Numbered from the stretch's first letter, positions 52,378-62,807 are shown. The stretch: DNA of 64,000 bases from Gallalistipes aquisgranensis (GCF_014982715.1 NZ_JADCJY010000001.1:930001-994000); one strand, 5' to 3'. Numbers and translations: made by a program. Notes: a model not told the origin generated them from the sequence alone.

Positions 52378-53583
52378 ATGAAAATGGATTACAACGTAAG
52401 CGAAGACGGTTATTACGGAGAGTTCGGCGGCGCCTATATTCCCGAGATTCTCCATGCCAATGTGGAAAAACTGAAGGCAGCCTGCCGGACCTATCTGGAC
52501 GACGAGGCGTTCAAGAAAGAGTTTTACGGTTTGCTACGCGATTATGTAGGACGTCCCTCACCGCTCTACTATGCTCGGCGTCTCTCCGAAAAATACGGCG
52601 CGAAAGTCTATCTCAAACGGGAGGACCTGAACCATACCGGGGCACATAAGATCAACAATACGATCGGTCAGATTCTGCTTGCGCGTCGTATGGGGAAGAC
52701 CCGCATCATCGCCGAAACAGGGGCCGGTCAGCACGGCGTGGCTTCGGCGACGGTATGTGCCCTGATGAATATGCCCTGCGTGGTTTACATGGGGGAAACG
52801 GACATCCGTCGCCAGCGGCTCAACGTGCAGAAGATGGAAATGCTCGGAGCCGAGGTACGTTCCGTGACCAGCGGCAACAAGACGCTCAAGGATGCCACCA
52901 ACGAAGCGATCCGCGACTGGTGCTGTCATCCGGAAGATACCCACTATATTATCGGGTCGACTGTGGGGCCACACCCCTATCCTGACATGGTGGCCCGCTT
53001 CCAGTCGGTCATCAGCGAGGAGATCGGACGCCAGTTGCAGGAGAAGGAGGGACGCAGTTACCCGGACTATCTGATCGCCTGCGTGGGCGGGGGAAGCAAT
53101 GCTGCCGGTACGTTCTACCATTACTTGAACGACGAGCGGGTGAAGCTGGTCGAGGCCGAAGCCGCCGGATTGGGAATCGACACCGACCGGTCGGCTGCCA
53201 CGATCCATCTGGGCAGGAAAGGGATCATTCACGGAGCCCGTACATTGGTAATGCAGACACCGGACGGTCAGATCACGGAGCCCTACTCCATTTCGGCCGG
53301 ACTGGACTATCCCGGTATCGGCCCCGTCCATGCGAACCTGGCGGCCCGAGGACGCGCCGAGGTCTTCGCCGTAACCGATACGCAGGCTGTGGATGCCGCA
53401 TTCGAACTCACTTCGTTGGAAGGGATCATTCCCGCCCTCGAATCCGCCCATGCGCTGGCCGTACTCGGACTGAAAAAATTCCGCCCCGACGAGGTGGTGG
53501 TGATTACCGTCTCCGGCCGCGGCGACAAGGATATGGAGACCTATATTCAACTGTTCCAAACGAGAAAAACGGATAAACGATGA
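52378..53583 (+). CDS. trpB: Tryptophan synthase beta subunit
   Basis: 401 residues. Condenses indole with serine using PLP. The PLP lysine is in [10 protein letters not shown], the phosphate loop is [13 protein letters not shown], and LVEAEAAG precedes the K+/substrate-loop region. Full length. Unusually for enteric order it is the first structural gene; it shares ATGA with trpE. Confidence 0.97.
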   Translation: MKMDYNVSEDGYYGEFGGAYIPEILHANVEKLKAACRTYLDDEAFKKEFYGLLRDYVGRPSPLYYARRLSEKYGAKVYLKREDLNHTGAHKINNTIGQILLARRMGKTRIIAETGAGQHGVASATVCALMNMPCVVYMGETDIRRQRLNVQKMEMLGAEVRSVTSGNKTLKDATNEAIRDWCCHPEDTHYIIGSTVGPHPYPDMVARFQSVISEEIGRQLQEKEGRSYPDYLIACVGGGSNAAGTFYHYLNDERVKLVEAEAAGLGIDTDRSAATIHLGRKGIIHGARTLVMQTPDGQITEPYSISAGLDYPGIGPVHANLAARGRAEVFAVTDTQAVDAAFELTSLEGIIPALESAHALAVLGLKKFRPDEVVVITVSGRGDKDMETYIQLFQTRKTDKR

Positions 53584-54983
53584 AAACACGGATCAACACG
53601 ACCGGCCGGACTTTGCTGGCCGATTTGCAAACCCCGGTGGGAATCTATCTCAAGGTACGCGATTTGTATCCTGAGTCGGCCCTGTTGGAGAGTTCGGATT
53701 ATCACTCCAGCGAAAACAGTTTTTCCTTCATCGGGGTCGAACCGATCGCCCGTTTCGGCGTTCGGGAAGGGAAAATTACGGAACAACTGCCCGACGGCAC
53801 GATCCGTCAGTATGACGTCTCGCCGGAACGGACTGTGGCCGGTGCACTCCATGATTTTATCCGGGAGTTCGACGTGCAGGGTGACGGCGGACCTGCGAAT
53901 GGGTTTTTCGGATACACGGCTTACGATGCGGTGCGCTATTTCGAGGACATACCGGTCGGGAAAAAGGACGGCCAGGCGGAGGGTGTGCCCGAGATGACCT
54001 ACATTCTCTATCGTTATGTCATAGCGGTCAATCATCTTCGCAATGAAATGACCGTGACCGAAAACCTGTGCGAGGGCTGGAGAAGCGGCGTGGAAGAGTT
54101 GTTGTCGGTATTGGGCAGCCGGAATTTCCCCTCCTACGATTTTCATCCGGCCGGAGAGGTTTCGTCTCCTGTCGGAGACGAGGAATACGAGGAGATGGTG
54201 CGACAGGGTATCGCCCGCTGTCTGCGGGGAGATGTCTTCCAAATCGTCCTTTCACGGAGTTTCCGCCAGCATTACCGGGGCGACGATTTCAAGGTTTACC
54301 GGGCATTGCGCTCGATCAATCCGTCACCCTATCTCTTCTATTTCGATTTCGGTTCCTATCGTATTTTCGGTTCATCGCCCGAGACGCACGTGAAGATCGA
54401 AAACGGAAAGGCCACGATCGACCCGATTGCCGGAACCATCTGCCGCAGCGGCGACGACCGGAAAGATATGGAACTGGCACACCGTCTGCTGTCCGATCCG
54501 AAAGAGAATGCCGAGCACGTGATGCTGGTCGATCTGGCCCGCAATGATCTGAGCCGCAATGCCCGCGAGGTGGAAGTGACTGCCTATAAGGAGATCCAGT
54601 ACTACTCGCACGTGATTCACATGGTGTCACGGGTGAGCGGCCGTGTGCCCGAGGGAACGAATCCTGTCAGGCTTTTCGCCGATACGTTTCCGGCCGGCAC
54701 GCTTTCCGGAGCGCCGAAGGTGCGGGCCATGCAGTTGATCGAAGAGTTGGAGCCGCACAGCCGGGGCGTTTACGGCGGTTGTATCGGACATATCGGATTC
54801 GACGGCAATCTGAATCAGGCGATCACGATCCGCACGTTCCTCAGCAAGAACAACACTTTGTATTTCCAGGCCGGAGCGGGTATCGTGGCCAAATCCTCCC
54901 CGGAAAACGAATTGCAGGAGGTGAACAATAAACTCGGGGCCTTGCGCCGGGCGATCGAAATAGCTGCGGAACTTAAAAATTGA
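53580..54983 (+). CDS. trpE: Anthranilate synthase component I
   Basis: 467 residues; ATG overlaps the trpB stop (ATGA). Converts chorismate to anthranilate with the glutamine amidotransferase TrpG. Chorismate-binding motifs: [54 protein letters not shown], and [23 protein letters not shown]. An N-terminal ESS-type segment ([16 protein letters not shown]) where Trp feedback inhibition acts is present. Catalytic residues look complete. Confidence 0.96.
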   Translation: MKTRINTTGRTLLADLQTPVGIYLKVRDLYPESALLESSDYHSSENSFSFIGVEPIARFGVREGKITEQLPDGTIRQYDVSPERTVAGALHDFIREFDVQGDGGPANGFFGYTAYDAVRYFEDIPVGKKDGQAEGVPEMTYILYRYVIAVNHLRNEMTVTENLCEGWRSGVEELLSVLGSRNFPSYDFHPAGEVSSPVGDEEYEEMVRQGIARCLRGDVFQIVLSRSFRQHYRGDDFKVYRALRSINPSPYLFYFDFGSYRIFGSSPETHVKIENGKATIDPIAGTICRSGDDRKDMELAHRLLSDPKENAEHVMLVDLARNDLSRNAREVEVTAYKEIQYYSHVIHMVSRVSGRVPEGTNPVRLFADTFPAGTLSGAPKVRAMQLIEELEPHSRGVYGGCIGHIGFDGNLNQAITIRTFLSKNNTLYFQAGAGIVAKSSPENELQEVNNKLGALRRAIEIAAELKN

Positions 54984-54988
54984 AAAAG

Positions 54989-55558
54989 ATGAAACTGTTG
55001 GTTTTCGATAATTACGACTCCTTTACCTATAATTTGGTGCAGTTGATCCGGGAAGCCGGTTGTGATGACATAACCGTGGCGCGTAATGACCGGATCGCTT
55101 TGGAAGAGGTCGCCCGTTATGACAAGATCGTTCTTTCGCCCGGGCCGGGTGTGCCGACCGAAAGCGGGATGTTGCTTCCTCTGATCCGGGAATATGCCGC
55201 GTCGAAAAGCATTCTCGGTGTCTGCCTCGGCGAACAGGCGATCGGTGAAGCATTCGGCGCCCGACTGGAGAATCTGTCGGAAGTGTATCACGGGGTGGCC
55301 ACTTCCGTTAAAGTTGTGGCGGACGATTCTCTTTTCTCCGGCCTGGAATCCGTTTTCGAAGCCGGCCGCTATCACTCCTGGGTCGTGTCCCGTGAGGGTT
55401 TTCCTGCCGATACGCTTCGTGTCACGGCCGAAGACGAGCAGGGCCGGATCATGGCGTTGGCTCACCGGGTCTATGACGTGCGGGGCGTACAGTTTCATCC
55501 CGAATCGGTTCTGACGCCGCAGGGGGCCGCGATGATTGCTAATTGGGTGGACATGTAA
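54989..55558 (+). CDS. trpG: Anthranilate synthase component II (glutamine amidotransferase)
   Basis: 189 residues from ATG MKLLVFDNYDSFTYNLVQLI; a TTG three codons earlier overlaps the trpE stop but ATG is preferred. Class I amidotransferase: Cys79 in GVCLG and the His/Glu pair in VQFHPESVL. At the position after GVCLG most homologues have GHQ; here it is GEQ (Glu82), outside the catalytic triad. It supplies ammonia to TrpE and may also serve p-aminobenzoate synthesis. Confidence 0.95.
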   Translation: MKLLVFDNYDSFTYNLVQLIREAGCDDITVARNDRIALEEVARYDKIVLSPGPGVPTESGMLLPLIREYAASKSILGVCLGEQAIGEAFGARLENLSEVYHGVATSVKVVADDSLFSGLESVFEAGRYHSWVVSREGFPADTLRVTAEDEQGRIMALAHRVYDVRGVQFHPESVLTPQGAAMIANWVDM

Positions 55559-55567
55559 ATCCGAAGA

Positions 55568-56566
55568 ATGATGAAACAGTTGTTGTACAGACTTTTCGAA
55601 CATAACTGTCTCGACCGTCAGGAGGCGTGCAACGTGCTGTTGCGCATGGCCCGGGGCGAGTACAATGAAAGTCAGATCGCCGCCTTTATCACGGTGTTTC
55701 TGATGCGCAGCATCACGATCGACGAATTGGCCGGATTCCGTGACGCCCTGCTTGAAATGAGGGTCCCGGTCGATCTGGCGGAATACGACGCCATCGACAT
55801 CGTAGGTACGGGCGGGGATAACAAGAATACGTTCAATATCTCGACGGCGGCCTGCTTCGTTGTAGCCGGAGCCGGATACAACGTAGTGAAACACGGTAAT
55901 TACGGCTCGACCTCCGTGAGCGGTGCCTCGAATGTGATCGAAGCTCACGGAGTGAAGTTCACCCGTGATGCGGATGTGATGCGTCGTTCTCTGGATGCCT
56001 GCCACATGGCCTACCTCCATGCCCAGTTTTTCAATCCGGCCCTCAAGGCGGTGGCTCCGGTCAGAAAGGCACTTGGGGTCAGAACGTTTTTCAATATGCT
56101 GGGACCGCTGGTTAACCCCACCCTGCCCCGCCGCCAGTTGCTGGGGGTATACAATTTGAAACTGGGACGTCTTTACGATTATCTGTATCAGCAGAGCGGT
56201 ATTGACTTCACGATCGTCAACTCACTCGACGGATACGACGAAATTTCGCTCACTTCCGAGTTCAAATATTTTGACAACTGCGGCGAGGGCGTCTTCTCTC
56301 CGGAAGACCTCGGATTTGTCCGTGCCGGGGAATGTGACCTTTTCGGTGGTGCCACAGTGGCGGAGGCTGCGGCTATTTTCGACCGGGTGCTGGCCGGTAC
56401 GGCCACACGGGCGCAGACCGATGCCGTGATCGCCAATGCTGCTTTTGCGATTCATACGATCGACCGTACGCTTCCTCTCTCCGATTGTATCGCTGCCGCC
56501 CGTGAGTCGATCGTCGGAGGGAAAGCGGAACGAGCCCTGAAAAAATTCATTGAAATCAACTCCTGA
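55568..56566 (+). CDS. trpD: Anthranilate phosphoribosyltransferase
   Basis: 332 residues. Transfers phosphoribose from PRPP to anthranilate. The PRPP-binding GTGGDNKNTFNIST, KHGNYGSTSVSGASNVIEAHG and the NMLGPLVNP segment are diagnostic. Not fused to TrpG. Nine bases after trpG. Confidence 0.97.
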   Translation: MMKQLLYRLFEHNCLDRQEACNVLLRMARGEYNESQIAAFITVFLMRSITIDELAGFRDALLEMRVPVDLAEYDAIDIVGTGGDNKNTFNISTAACFVVAGAGYNVVKHGNYGSTSVSGASNVIEAHGVKFTRDADVMRRSLDACHMAYLHAQFFNPALKAVAPVRKALGVRTFFNMLGPLVNPTLPRRQLLGVYNLKLGRLYDYLYQQSGIDFTIVNSLDGYDEISLTSEFKYFDNCGEGVFSPEDLGFVRAGECDLFGGATVAEAAAIFDRVLAGTATRAQTDAVIANAAFAIHTIDRTLPLSDCIAAARESIVGGKAERALKKFIEINS

Positions 56567-56572
56567 CGAATC

Positions 56573-57361
56573 ATGAATATTCTCGATACGATCATTGCTT
56601 CCAAACGGCGGGAAGTGGCTCTCCGAAAAGCGGAATGCCCCTTCGGGGTGTTGTCGAAAAGGGTGGAGTCTCTATGTGGGTCTGTAATGTCGGGCCGCTC
56701 GTTCCGGAGCGCACTGTTGCATTCAGATTCCGGGATTATTGCCGAGTTCAAGCGTAAATCGCCTTCCAGGGGATTCATCAAACGGGATGCAGAGGTCTCG
56801 GTAATTGCTGAGGGATATGCCCGTTCCGGCGCTTCCGCCATGTCGGTACTGACCGATGGTCCCTTTTTCGGCGGGACGCTCGAAGATTTGCGTATGGCTC
56901 GCCGGACCGTAGACCTGCCTCTGCTCAGGAAAGATTTCATCGTAGACGAATACCAGGTTTTCGAAGCGAAAGCGGCCGGTGCCGATGCGATATTGCTGAT
57001 CGCCGCAGCTCTCTCTCCCGGAGAGGTGCAGGGGCTGGCACGAACGGCCCGGGAGTTGGGGCTGGAGGTGCTGCTGGAGATTCATCGGGAAGAGGAACTG
57101 GATCATCTGTGCGAAGAGGCGGATGTGGTGGGTATCAATAACCGCGATCTGGCCACGTTTGTCACCGATACGGCCCGTTCGTTGCAATTGGCGGAACGGA
57201 TTCCTGCACGGTTCGTGAAAATATCGGAAAGCGGCATTTCCGTACCGGAAACCGTGAAGGAGCTGCGCAAGGCCGGTTTCCGGGGGTTTCTGATGGGGGA
57301 AAATTTCATGAAAGAGCCCGATCCGGCGGCCGCATTGAAAAATTTCATCGAAGTCTTATGA
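56573..57361 (+). CDS. trpC: Indole-3-glycerol phosphate synthase
   Basis: 262-residue TIM barrel. IAEFKRKSPSRGFI, VLTDGPFFGGTLEDL, PLLRKDFIVDEYQV, LLIAAALS and VGINNRDLATF with SESGIS are the family's catalytic strands and loops (Lys and Glu residues intact). Overlaps trpF by four bases (ATGA). Confidence 0.97.
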   Translation: MNILDTIIASKRREVALRKAECPFGVLSKRVESLCGSVMSGRSFRSALLHSDSGIIAEFKRKSPSRGFIKRDAEVSVIAEGYARSGASAMSVLTDGPFFGGTLEDLRMARRTVDLPLLRKDFIVDEYQVFEAKAAGADAILLIAAALSPGEVQGLARTARELGLEVLLEIHREEELDHLCEEADVVGINNRDLATFVTDTARSLQLAERIPARFVKISESGISVPETVKELRKAGFRGFLMGENFMKEPDPAAALKNFIEVL

Positions 57362-57984
57362 GACCGGCCTTGAAAGTATGCGGCATGAGGGACGCAGACA
57401 ATATCGCATCGGTGGCAGCCCTCGCCCCGGACTATCTGGGTTTTATCTTTTACGGGCGCTCTCCCCGTTATGTCGGGGAAATGCCTTCCGAAACGCTTCG
57501 GAAGGTTCCCTCTTCGATATGTAAGGTCGGGGTTTTCGTCGATTCCGCTCCTGAGTACATTCGGGAAACTGTTGACCGTTACGGATTGGACATGGTTCAG
57601 CTGCACGGCGGCGAATCGCTCCGGTTATGCCGGGAGATTCGAAAAATGTGTCCGGTTATCAAAGCCTTTCGTGTCCGGCAGCCGGCCGATCTACGCTCCG
57701 TGGTGAAATATGCCGGAGTATGCGATTTCTTTTTGTTTGATACGCCTGCCGATGGGTTCGGCGGTTCCGGCAGACAGTTCGACTGGTCGGTGCTTTCCGA
57801 TTTCGAAAGTCCCCTTCCGTTTTTCCTCAGCGGCGGGATCGGGCCCGGCGATGCGGACCGGATCGGACTGTTCGGTCATCCGGCTCTGGCGGCCGTAGAT
57901 GTGAACAGCCGGTTCGAGACGGCGCCCGGGGTGAAGGACGTTGCGCTGCTGGCGGAATTCATTCGAAAGATGAACTCGAAATAA
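57358..57984 (+). CDS. trpF: Phosphoribosylanthranilate isomerase
   Basis: 208-residue TIM barrel. Catalytic Cys in LKVCGMRDADNI, then PDYLGFIFYGRSPRYV, VGVFVDSAP, VQLHGGES, and the catalytic Asp region FLFDTPADGFGGSGRQFDWSVL; ends with AVDVNSRFE. Converts N-(5-phosphoribosyl)anthranilate to CdRP. Separate from trpC, unlike E. coli. Confidence 0.96.
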   Translation: MRPALKVCGMRDADNIASVAALAPDYLGFIFYGRSPRYVGEMPSETLRKVPSSICKVGVFVDSAPEYIRETVDRYGLDMVQLHGGESLRLCREIRKMCPVIKAFRVRQPADLRSVVKYAGVCDFFLFDTPADGFGGSGRQFDWSVLSDFESPLPFFLSGGIGPGDADRIGLFGHPALAAVDVNSRFETAPGVKDVALLAEFIRKMNSK

Positions 57985-58015
57985 TGTGTGGAATGATTGT
58001 AATTTACAGGATATT

Positions 58016-58789
58016 ATGAATCGAATAGAGAAACTTTTCAATGAAAAGGGACGGAATATTCTTTCCGTCTATTTCACGGCGGGCTACCCGCATCGGGACG
58101 ATACGGTGACCGTGGTCCGGGAGTTGGCTGCCCGGGGAGTCGATATGATCGAAGTCGGTATTCCCTTTTCCGATCCGATGGCGGACGGACCTGTGATTCA
58201 GGATAGCAGCACGGTAGCGCTGCGTAACGGAATGACGCTTACCCGGCTTTTCGGCCAGTTGGAGAACATCCGGCAAGAAACGGATATTCCGTTGATTCTG
58301 ATGGGATATCTGAATCCGATCATGCAGTATGGTGTGGAGAATTTCTGCCGGAGTTGCCGGGAGGTCGGTATGGATGGAGTGATCGTTCCCGATCTGCCTT
58401 TCCGGGACTATCTGGAAGATTACAAGCCTGTCGGCGACCGGTACGGCCTCAAGTTTATCATGCTCATCACACCGGAGACTTCCGAAGAGCGAATCCGGCT
58501 GATCGATGCGCATACGGACGGTTTCATCTATATGGTCTCCACGGCGTCGACGACCGGAACCCGGGAAAGTTTCGACAAAAAGACCAGGGATTATTTCAGC
58601 CGGATCGACGCTATGGGATTGAAGAACCCCCGTCTGATCGGGTTCGGCATTTCGAACAGGGCAACGCTGGAAGATGCCCGGACCTATGCCGCCGGGGCGA
58701 TCGTAGGCAGTGCGTTCGTCCGTCTGCTGGGCAGCGAGTCATCCGTACCTGCCGCCGTAGATAGTCTGATGTCCCGGCTCGGGAAGTGA
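58016..58789 (+). CDS. trpA: Tryptophan synthase alpha subunit
   Basis: 257 residues from MNRIEKLFNEKGRNILSVYF; the frame is open from 57986 (GTG) but the family starts here. Catalytic Glu in DMIEVGIPFSDPMADGPVIQ and Asp in VIVPDLPFRD; substrate loop VSTASTTGTR. Releases indole from indoleglycerol phosphate for TrpB. Last gene of the operon, 31 bases after trpF. Confidence 0.96.
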   Translation: MNRIEKLFNEKGRNILSVYFTAGYPHRDDTVTVVRELAARGVDMIEVGIPFSDPMADGPVIQDSSTVALRNGMTLTRLFGQLENIRQETDIPLILMGYLNPIMQYGVENFCRSCREVGMDGVIVPDLPFRDYLEDYKPVGDRYGLKFIMLITPETSEERIRLIDAHTDGFIYMVSTASTTGTRESFDKKTRDYFSRIDAMGLKNPRLIGFGISNRATLEDARTYAAGAIVGSAFVRLLGSESSVPAAVDSLMSRLGK

Positions 58790-58805
58790 CCGCGAAGGCG
58801 AAGGG

Positions 58806-58836
58806 TTTGATAATTGCGAAATTTATACTACTTTTG
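58806..58836 (+). promoter_or_regulatory. Promoter of tRNA-Leu
   Basis: TTTG (58806-58809), 19 bp, TACTTTTG (58829-58836): full Bacteroidota consensus, 34 bases before the tRNA. Confidence 0.7.
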
Positions 58837-58870
58837 GCGCGGTGAAATGCCGCGTTGTGTTTCATGCAGG

Positions 58871-58956
58871 GCCCGGATGGTGGAATAGGTAGACACGCCG
58901 GACTTAAAATCCTGTGGACCGCAAGGTCCGTGCGGGTTCGATTCCCGCTCCGGGTA
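58871..58956 (+). tRNA. tRNA-Leu (anticodon TAA)
   Basis: 86 bases. Acceptor GCCCGGA/TCCGGGT, D arm GGTGGAATAGGTAGACAC type of Leu tRNAs, anticodon loop CTTAAAA (TAA), long variable arm around TGGACCGCAAGGTCCG, T arm GCGGG-TTCGATT-CCCGC. CCA not encoded. Reads UUA and UUG. Confidence 0.92.
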
Positions 58957-58965
58957 CTCTGTCGG

Positions 58966-58999
58966 ATTGCCAAATTGCTTGTCGCAGTTTGGCAATTTT
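58966..58999 (+). terminator. Terminator after tRNA-Leu
   Basis: ATTGCCAAA (58966-58974) and TTTGGCAAT (58988-58996), extended by TGC/GCA, then TTT. Confidence 0.8.
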
Positions 59000-59139
59000 C
59001 ATTCCGGGGAATCTTCGTCCGTTCATTTTCTGTTCCGGGGATACATAGAGCGGTCGCTTAAAAAGAAATACCTATAACCGATTATTTATCTTCATAATAA
59101 TACAAAATAATGATGATTGTCCCGGCTCTCCGTTTCCCG

Positions 59140-59147
59140 TAATTTTG
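59140..59147 (+). promoter_or_regulatory. -7 element of TonB receptor/DUF4374 operon
   Basis: TAATTTTG with ATTG at 59116-59119 (20 bp spacing), 31 bases before the start at 59179. Confidence 0.6.
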
Positions 59148-59178
59148 CATCCATCTGAAAAATGGACGAAATGATCGA

Positions 59179-61539
59179 ATGATGAAAGTGTTTGCCGTTT
59201 TATTGTCGGGATTGTTAATGTGTGTTTCATCTCTTGTCGCGCAGTCCGTGATACGGGGGACCGTTAGGAACCGGACGGACAGGAGGCCTCTGCCGGGTGT
59301 CAATGTGACGATCAAAAACACACCTGCCGGTGTCTCTACGGGCAAGGAGGGAAAATATGAATTCGGAGAGGTTCCTGCCGGAAAAATCGAAATCGTGTTT
59401 TCCTGTATCGGATTGAAAACAGTGACCCGTCAGGTCGTTATCGGGGGAAAAGAGGTCCGGATACTGGATATTTTTATGGAAGAGGATGATTTCCGGATGG
59501 AAGGGGTGGAAGTCGTCGGAGTCGGAGAGCGAAAGGAAATCAGGGATGTCAAGCGTCAGGGGGTACCCGTTACCGTCATCGACGGGAAAATGCTGGCCGG
59601 GCGGGGTACGACCATCAGCGAAGTTCTGAACCATCAGACAGGTGTGAAGTTGCGTCAGACGGGAGGTGTCGGCAGCCAGACGAAGGTCAATGTCCGGGGA
59701 CTGGAAGGTAACCGGGTACAGATCTACATGGACGGATATGCGCTGAATACGCCCGACGGAAATTTTTCCATCAACGACATTCCGTTGCAATTCATCGACC
59801 GGATCGAGATATATAAAGGGATCGTCCCTCCGGAATTCGGTGGCGACGGTCTGGGCAGCGCCATCAACGTGGTGACGATAGATGCCGGCAAGGATTTTTA
59901 CGATGCGTCGTATAAGATACAGAGTTATGGCGTTCATGAGGGCTCGGCGACGGTCCGCCATTTTTTCGACAAGATCAATACGGCCGTAACGCTGTATGCC
60001 GGTGGAGCCTACGCCAAGAACAATTATACGATAGAGTCGCCTTTTGTCGAAGGGTTGGAAATCACGCGCGATCACGACCGGTTGAAAATGTTCGATTTTG
60101 CCGTCGGATTCGATTTCCTGAACGGATATTTCGACGAAGCGGAAATCGAACTGCTTGGTTATCTGAACGACAAGCAGATGCAGGGAATTGAAACCAATAT
60201 CCGGCATGCGGTCACTCACGGCAAGACTTTCGGCGGGAACACCCATCTGGAAAAGAGAAGTTTCCTGACCGACCGTCTCGACATGAAACTCAATGCGGCC
60301 TATCTGCACATCAACTCCTGTCTGGCCGATACATCTTCATATCTGTATGATTTTTATGGGAATCGCTATGCCAACAGCGCCAAGGGCGAAATGGGTACTA
60401 TACCGAACCTTTCGGACGATTATACGCACGATGTCCGTTACAATCTGAATCTGAAGTATCGGCTCCTGCCGGGAAAGATGTCGGTCAATTTCAACAACGA
60501 TTTTCGCTTCGTGAGCCAGGAGGCCAATGATCGGGAAGCCGGGGCCTTTTTGAATAAGGATGTGAGCGGACTGAGGGCAAACGTGACTGGCCTGATCTCC
60601 TCGCTCTCATTTCAGAACAGATGGTTGAAAAACAGACTGACCTCCGTGCTGACAGGCCGACATTATTATTACAGTGTGAACGGACAGACGGTCGATCTGA
60701 CCTATCCGGGATCGGGAGATACGCCGGTCGAAACGAACCGCTCAGGCAGTCATTTCGGATACAGTCTGGCGTTCAAATACGACCTTACCCACCATTGGTT
60801 TCTCAAGGCCGCCCTCGAACACAATTACCGTCTTCCCCGTTATGATGAGGTGCTGGGCGACCGTATGACCACGATGACCAATCCGCTGCTCGAACCGGAA
60901 GTGGCCGACAACTATAATATAGGTGCCATATACGACCGTTTTTACAGCGGGGAATCCAGGCTTCAGTTCGAGACCAACGCCTATGTGACGATGGTCAGGA
61001 ACATGATGTACACGATCGCCCAGTTCAATTTTTATAAATATCAGAATCTGGGACGGGCTCTGCTGTACGGAGTCGATGCTGAGGTGAAATGGGACATCGA
61101 CCGCCATTGGTTCGTTTCGCTGAACGGTACGTGGCAGAAGTCGCTCGACCACTCCCGGTATGTGTTCGGCACCGACACGCCGAGCCAGACCTATAAAATG
61201 CAGTTACCGCATATTCCGATCCTGTTTTTCAACTGGATGGCAGACTATCGTAAAGACAATCTGTTCGGAGGCAGGGGGCAATACACCCGGATCTATTATG
61301 AAGGCGGTTATACCGACAGGTATTACTACGGTTACGAACTGAGCCGGCATCAGGACTATAAGATTCCCTCCTCCTGTATCCATACGGTCGGGTTCGAATA
61401 CGGTATATTGAACCGGAAAATCATTTTGGGTGTGGAGTGTCATAACCTTTTCAATACGGCGGAGATGACGAACTTTAATTATCCTCTGGCCGGCCGGACC
61501 GTTTCTGCCAAAATACGGTTCACCACGCTGGACTGGTAA
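59179..61539 (+). CDS. TonB-dependent outer-membrane receptor
   Basis: 786 residues. Signal peptide ending LVAQ, CarboxypepD-reg-like domain (VIRGTVRNRTDRRPLPGVNVTIKN), plug (QGVPVTVIDGKML...VNVRGLEGNRVQIYMDGYALN, IEIYKGIVPPEFGGDGLGSAINVVT) and a barrel ending AKIRFTTLDW. Too short for the SusC type; resembles siderophore/metal receptors. The gene for a DUF4374 lipoprotein follows 48 bases later, a pair often linked with iron or haem uptake. Ligand unknown. Confidence 0.92.
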   Translation: MMKVFAVLLSGLLMCVSSLVAQSVIRGTVRNRTDRRPLPGVNVTIKNTPAGVSTGKEGKYEFGEVPAGKIEIVFSCIGLKTVTRQVVIGGKEVRILDIFMEEDDFRMEGVEVVGVGERKEIRDVKRQGVPVTVIDGKMLAGRGTTISEVLNHQTGVKLRQTGGVGSQTKVNVRGLEGNRVQIYMDGYALNTPDGNFSINDIPLQFIDRIEIYKGIVPPEFGGDGLGSAINVVTIDAGKDFYDASYKIQSYGVHEGSATVRHFFDKINTAVTLYAGGAYAKNNYTIESPFVEGLEITRDHDRLKMFDFAVGFDFLNGYFDEAEIELLGYLNDKQMQGIETNIRHAVTHGKTFGGNTHLEKRSFLTDRLDMKLNAAYLHINSCLADTSSYLYDFYGNRYANSAKGEMGTIPNLSDDYTHDVRYNLNLKYRLLPGKMSVNFNNDFRFVSQEANDREAGAFLNKDVSGLRANVTGLISSLSFQNRWLKNRLTSVLTGRHYYYSVNGQTVDLTYPGSGDTPVETNRSGSHFGYSLAFKYDLTHHWFLKAALEHNYRLPRYDEVLGDRMTTMTNPLLEPEVADNYNIGAIYDRFYSGESRLQFETNAYVTMVRNMMYTIAQFNFYKYQNLGRALLYGVDAEVKWDIDRHWFVSLNGTWQKSLDHSRYVFGTDTPSQTYKMQLPHIPILFFNWMADYRKDNLFGGRGQYTRIYYEGGYTDRYYYGYELSRHQDYKIPSSCIHTVGFEYGILNRKIILGVECHNLFNTAEMTNFNYPLAGRTVSAKIRFTTLDW

Positions 61540-61587
61540 TGCGAAACGGATTTACGATCAACAATTCATATCATTAAAAACAATTCG

Positions 61588-62790
61588 ATGAACAGAAATT
61601 TTCTACTTATGGCAGCCTGCCTGGTTGCAGGCAGTGTGTTCGTCTCCTGCGACAAGGATGACGAAGGCGGCGAAACGGGGAGCGGAAAGGCCCGGATGGT
61701 GGCGGCGATCGATATGGCTCCCACGGCAAACAACGGGTATGTCATTCCCATTCAGGACCTTTCGGTAGGTACGGCGTCGTTCCGCAACGGATATGAAATC
61801 AAGAGCTCTAACCATCTGGTCAAATACAAGGATTGGATATTCGTCGTAGAGGGAGCCTCCGGGGCGGATATCCGGAAGTTCGTGCGCAACGAAGACGGTT
61901 CTCTCTCCGAAGCCGGATCGCTGACGGTGGATAACGTGGGATACGGTGCGGCGCATGCCTTGGTGGTGAGTGAAACCAAAGCCTATGCGACGGCAATGGT
62001 TTCCAATAAAATAGTGATATTCAATCCTTCGACCATGCAGAAAACCGGAGAGATAGACATTTCGGACCCCCGGTGGGTGGCTTCCGGGGCCAATACGTCC
62101 AATCCCATCGGCATGTTCCTGCGTGACGGAATCCTTTATGTGGGTCTCGGACAGTTCGTGCAGATGCCTACCGGCGTGAAGGGAGCTTATGTGTTGCTGA
62201 TTGACGAGAGTACGGATGAACCCATCAAAATGATTTCCGACGAGCGCCTGACTTCGGCTACTGCTATCGGCGTGGGAGGCATGTTCCTCGACGAGAACAA
62301 CGACCTCTATGTCCCATGCTGGGGCTCGTACGGTTTCGATCCCGCGCATCACAGCGGTCTGCTCCGCATCAAAAACGGAAAGACGGATTTCGACGAGGAT
62401 TATTGTTTCGACCTTTCGGCCGCCACGTTCGAAGGTGTGGAGGGCGGAAAATTGCAATATGTGATGACCTATCACTATTTCGGTAACGGCGAGGTCTATT
62501 TCTTCGGGTATTGTCCCGCATTCGCCACGACTCCCGATTTCGTGAACGACAAAACCAATTATTCATTCAAGGGGAATATCTATGACCGGACGGCGAAAGT
62601 GCTCGGTCTTCCCCGTACGAACGCTTACAGTTGTGCGATCAATCATCTCGGAAACCGGATACTTTTTGGCCTGACCACGGATGCCAACGGTGTCGGCCTG
62701 TTCTCATACGACCGGGAAAGCGGTGCATGCAGTACATCGCCCGTACTCAATATCCAGGGAACCGTGATGAATCTTCAGGTGTTTGATTGA
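61588..62790 (+). CDS. DUF4374 domain lipoprotein
   Basis: 400 residues. Lipoprotein signal with VSC (Cys21), acidic linker, then a propeller-like domain: SSNHLVKYKDWIFVVEGASGADIRKF, HALVVSETKAYATAM, GMFLDENNDLYVPCWGSYGFD, and NRILFGLTTDANG. These match DUF4374, whose members are encoded next to TonB receptors and, often, PepSY proteins in Bacteroidota. No PepSY gene follows here. Probable surface or periplasmic partner of the receptor. Confidence 0.85.
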   Translation: MNRNFLLMAACLVAGSVFVSCDKDDEGGETGSGKARMVAAIDMAPTANNGYVIPIQDLSVGTASFRNGYEIKSSNHLVKYKDWIFVVEGASGADIRKFVRNEDGSLSEAGSLTVDNVGYGAAHALVVSETKAYATAMVSNKIVIFNPSTMQKTGEIDISDPRWVASGANTSNPIGMFLRDGILYVGLGQFVQMPTGVKGAYVLLIDESTDEPIKMISDERLTSATAIGVGGMFLDENNDLYVPCWGSYGFDPAHHSGLLRIKNGKTDFDEDYCFDLSAATFEGVEGGKLQYVMTYHYFGNGEVYFFGYCPAFATTPDFVNDKTNYSFKGNIYDRTAKVLGLPRTNAYSCAINHLGNRILFGLTTDANGVGLFSYDRESGACSTSPVLNIQGTVMNLQVFD

Positions 62791-62807
62791 GGCTTCTTCA
62801 CCGAATG

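Noticed and set aside
54815-56020. Open frame of 401 codons on the minus strand across trpE, trpG and trpD
   Set aside because: Crosses three confirmed trp genes; an antisense artefact.
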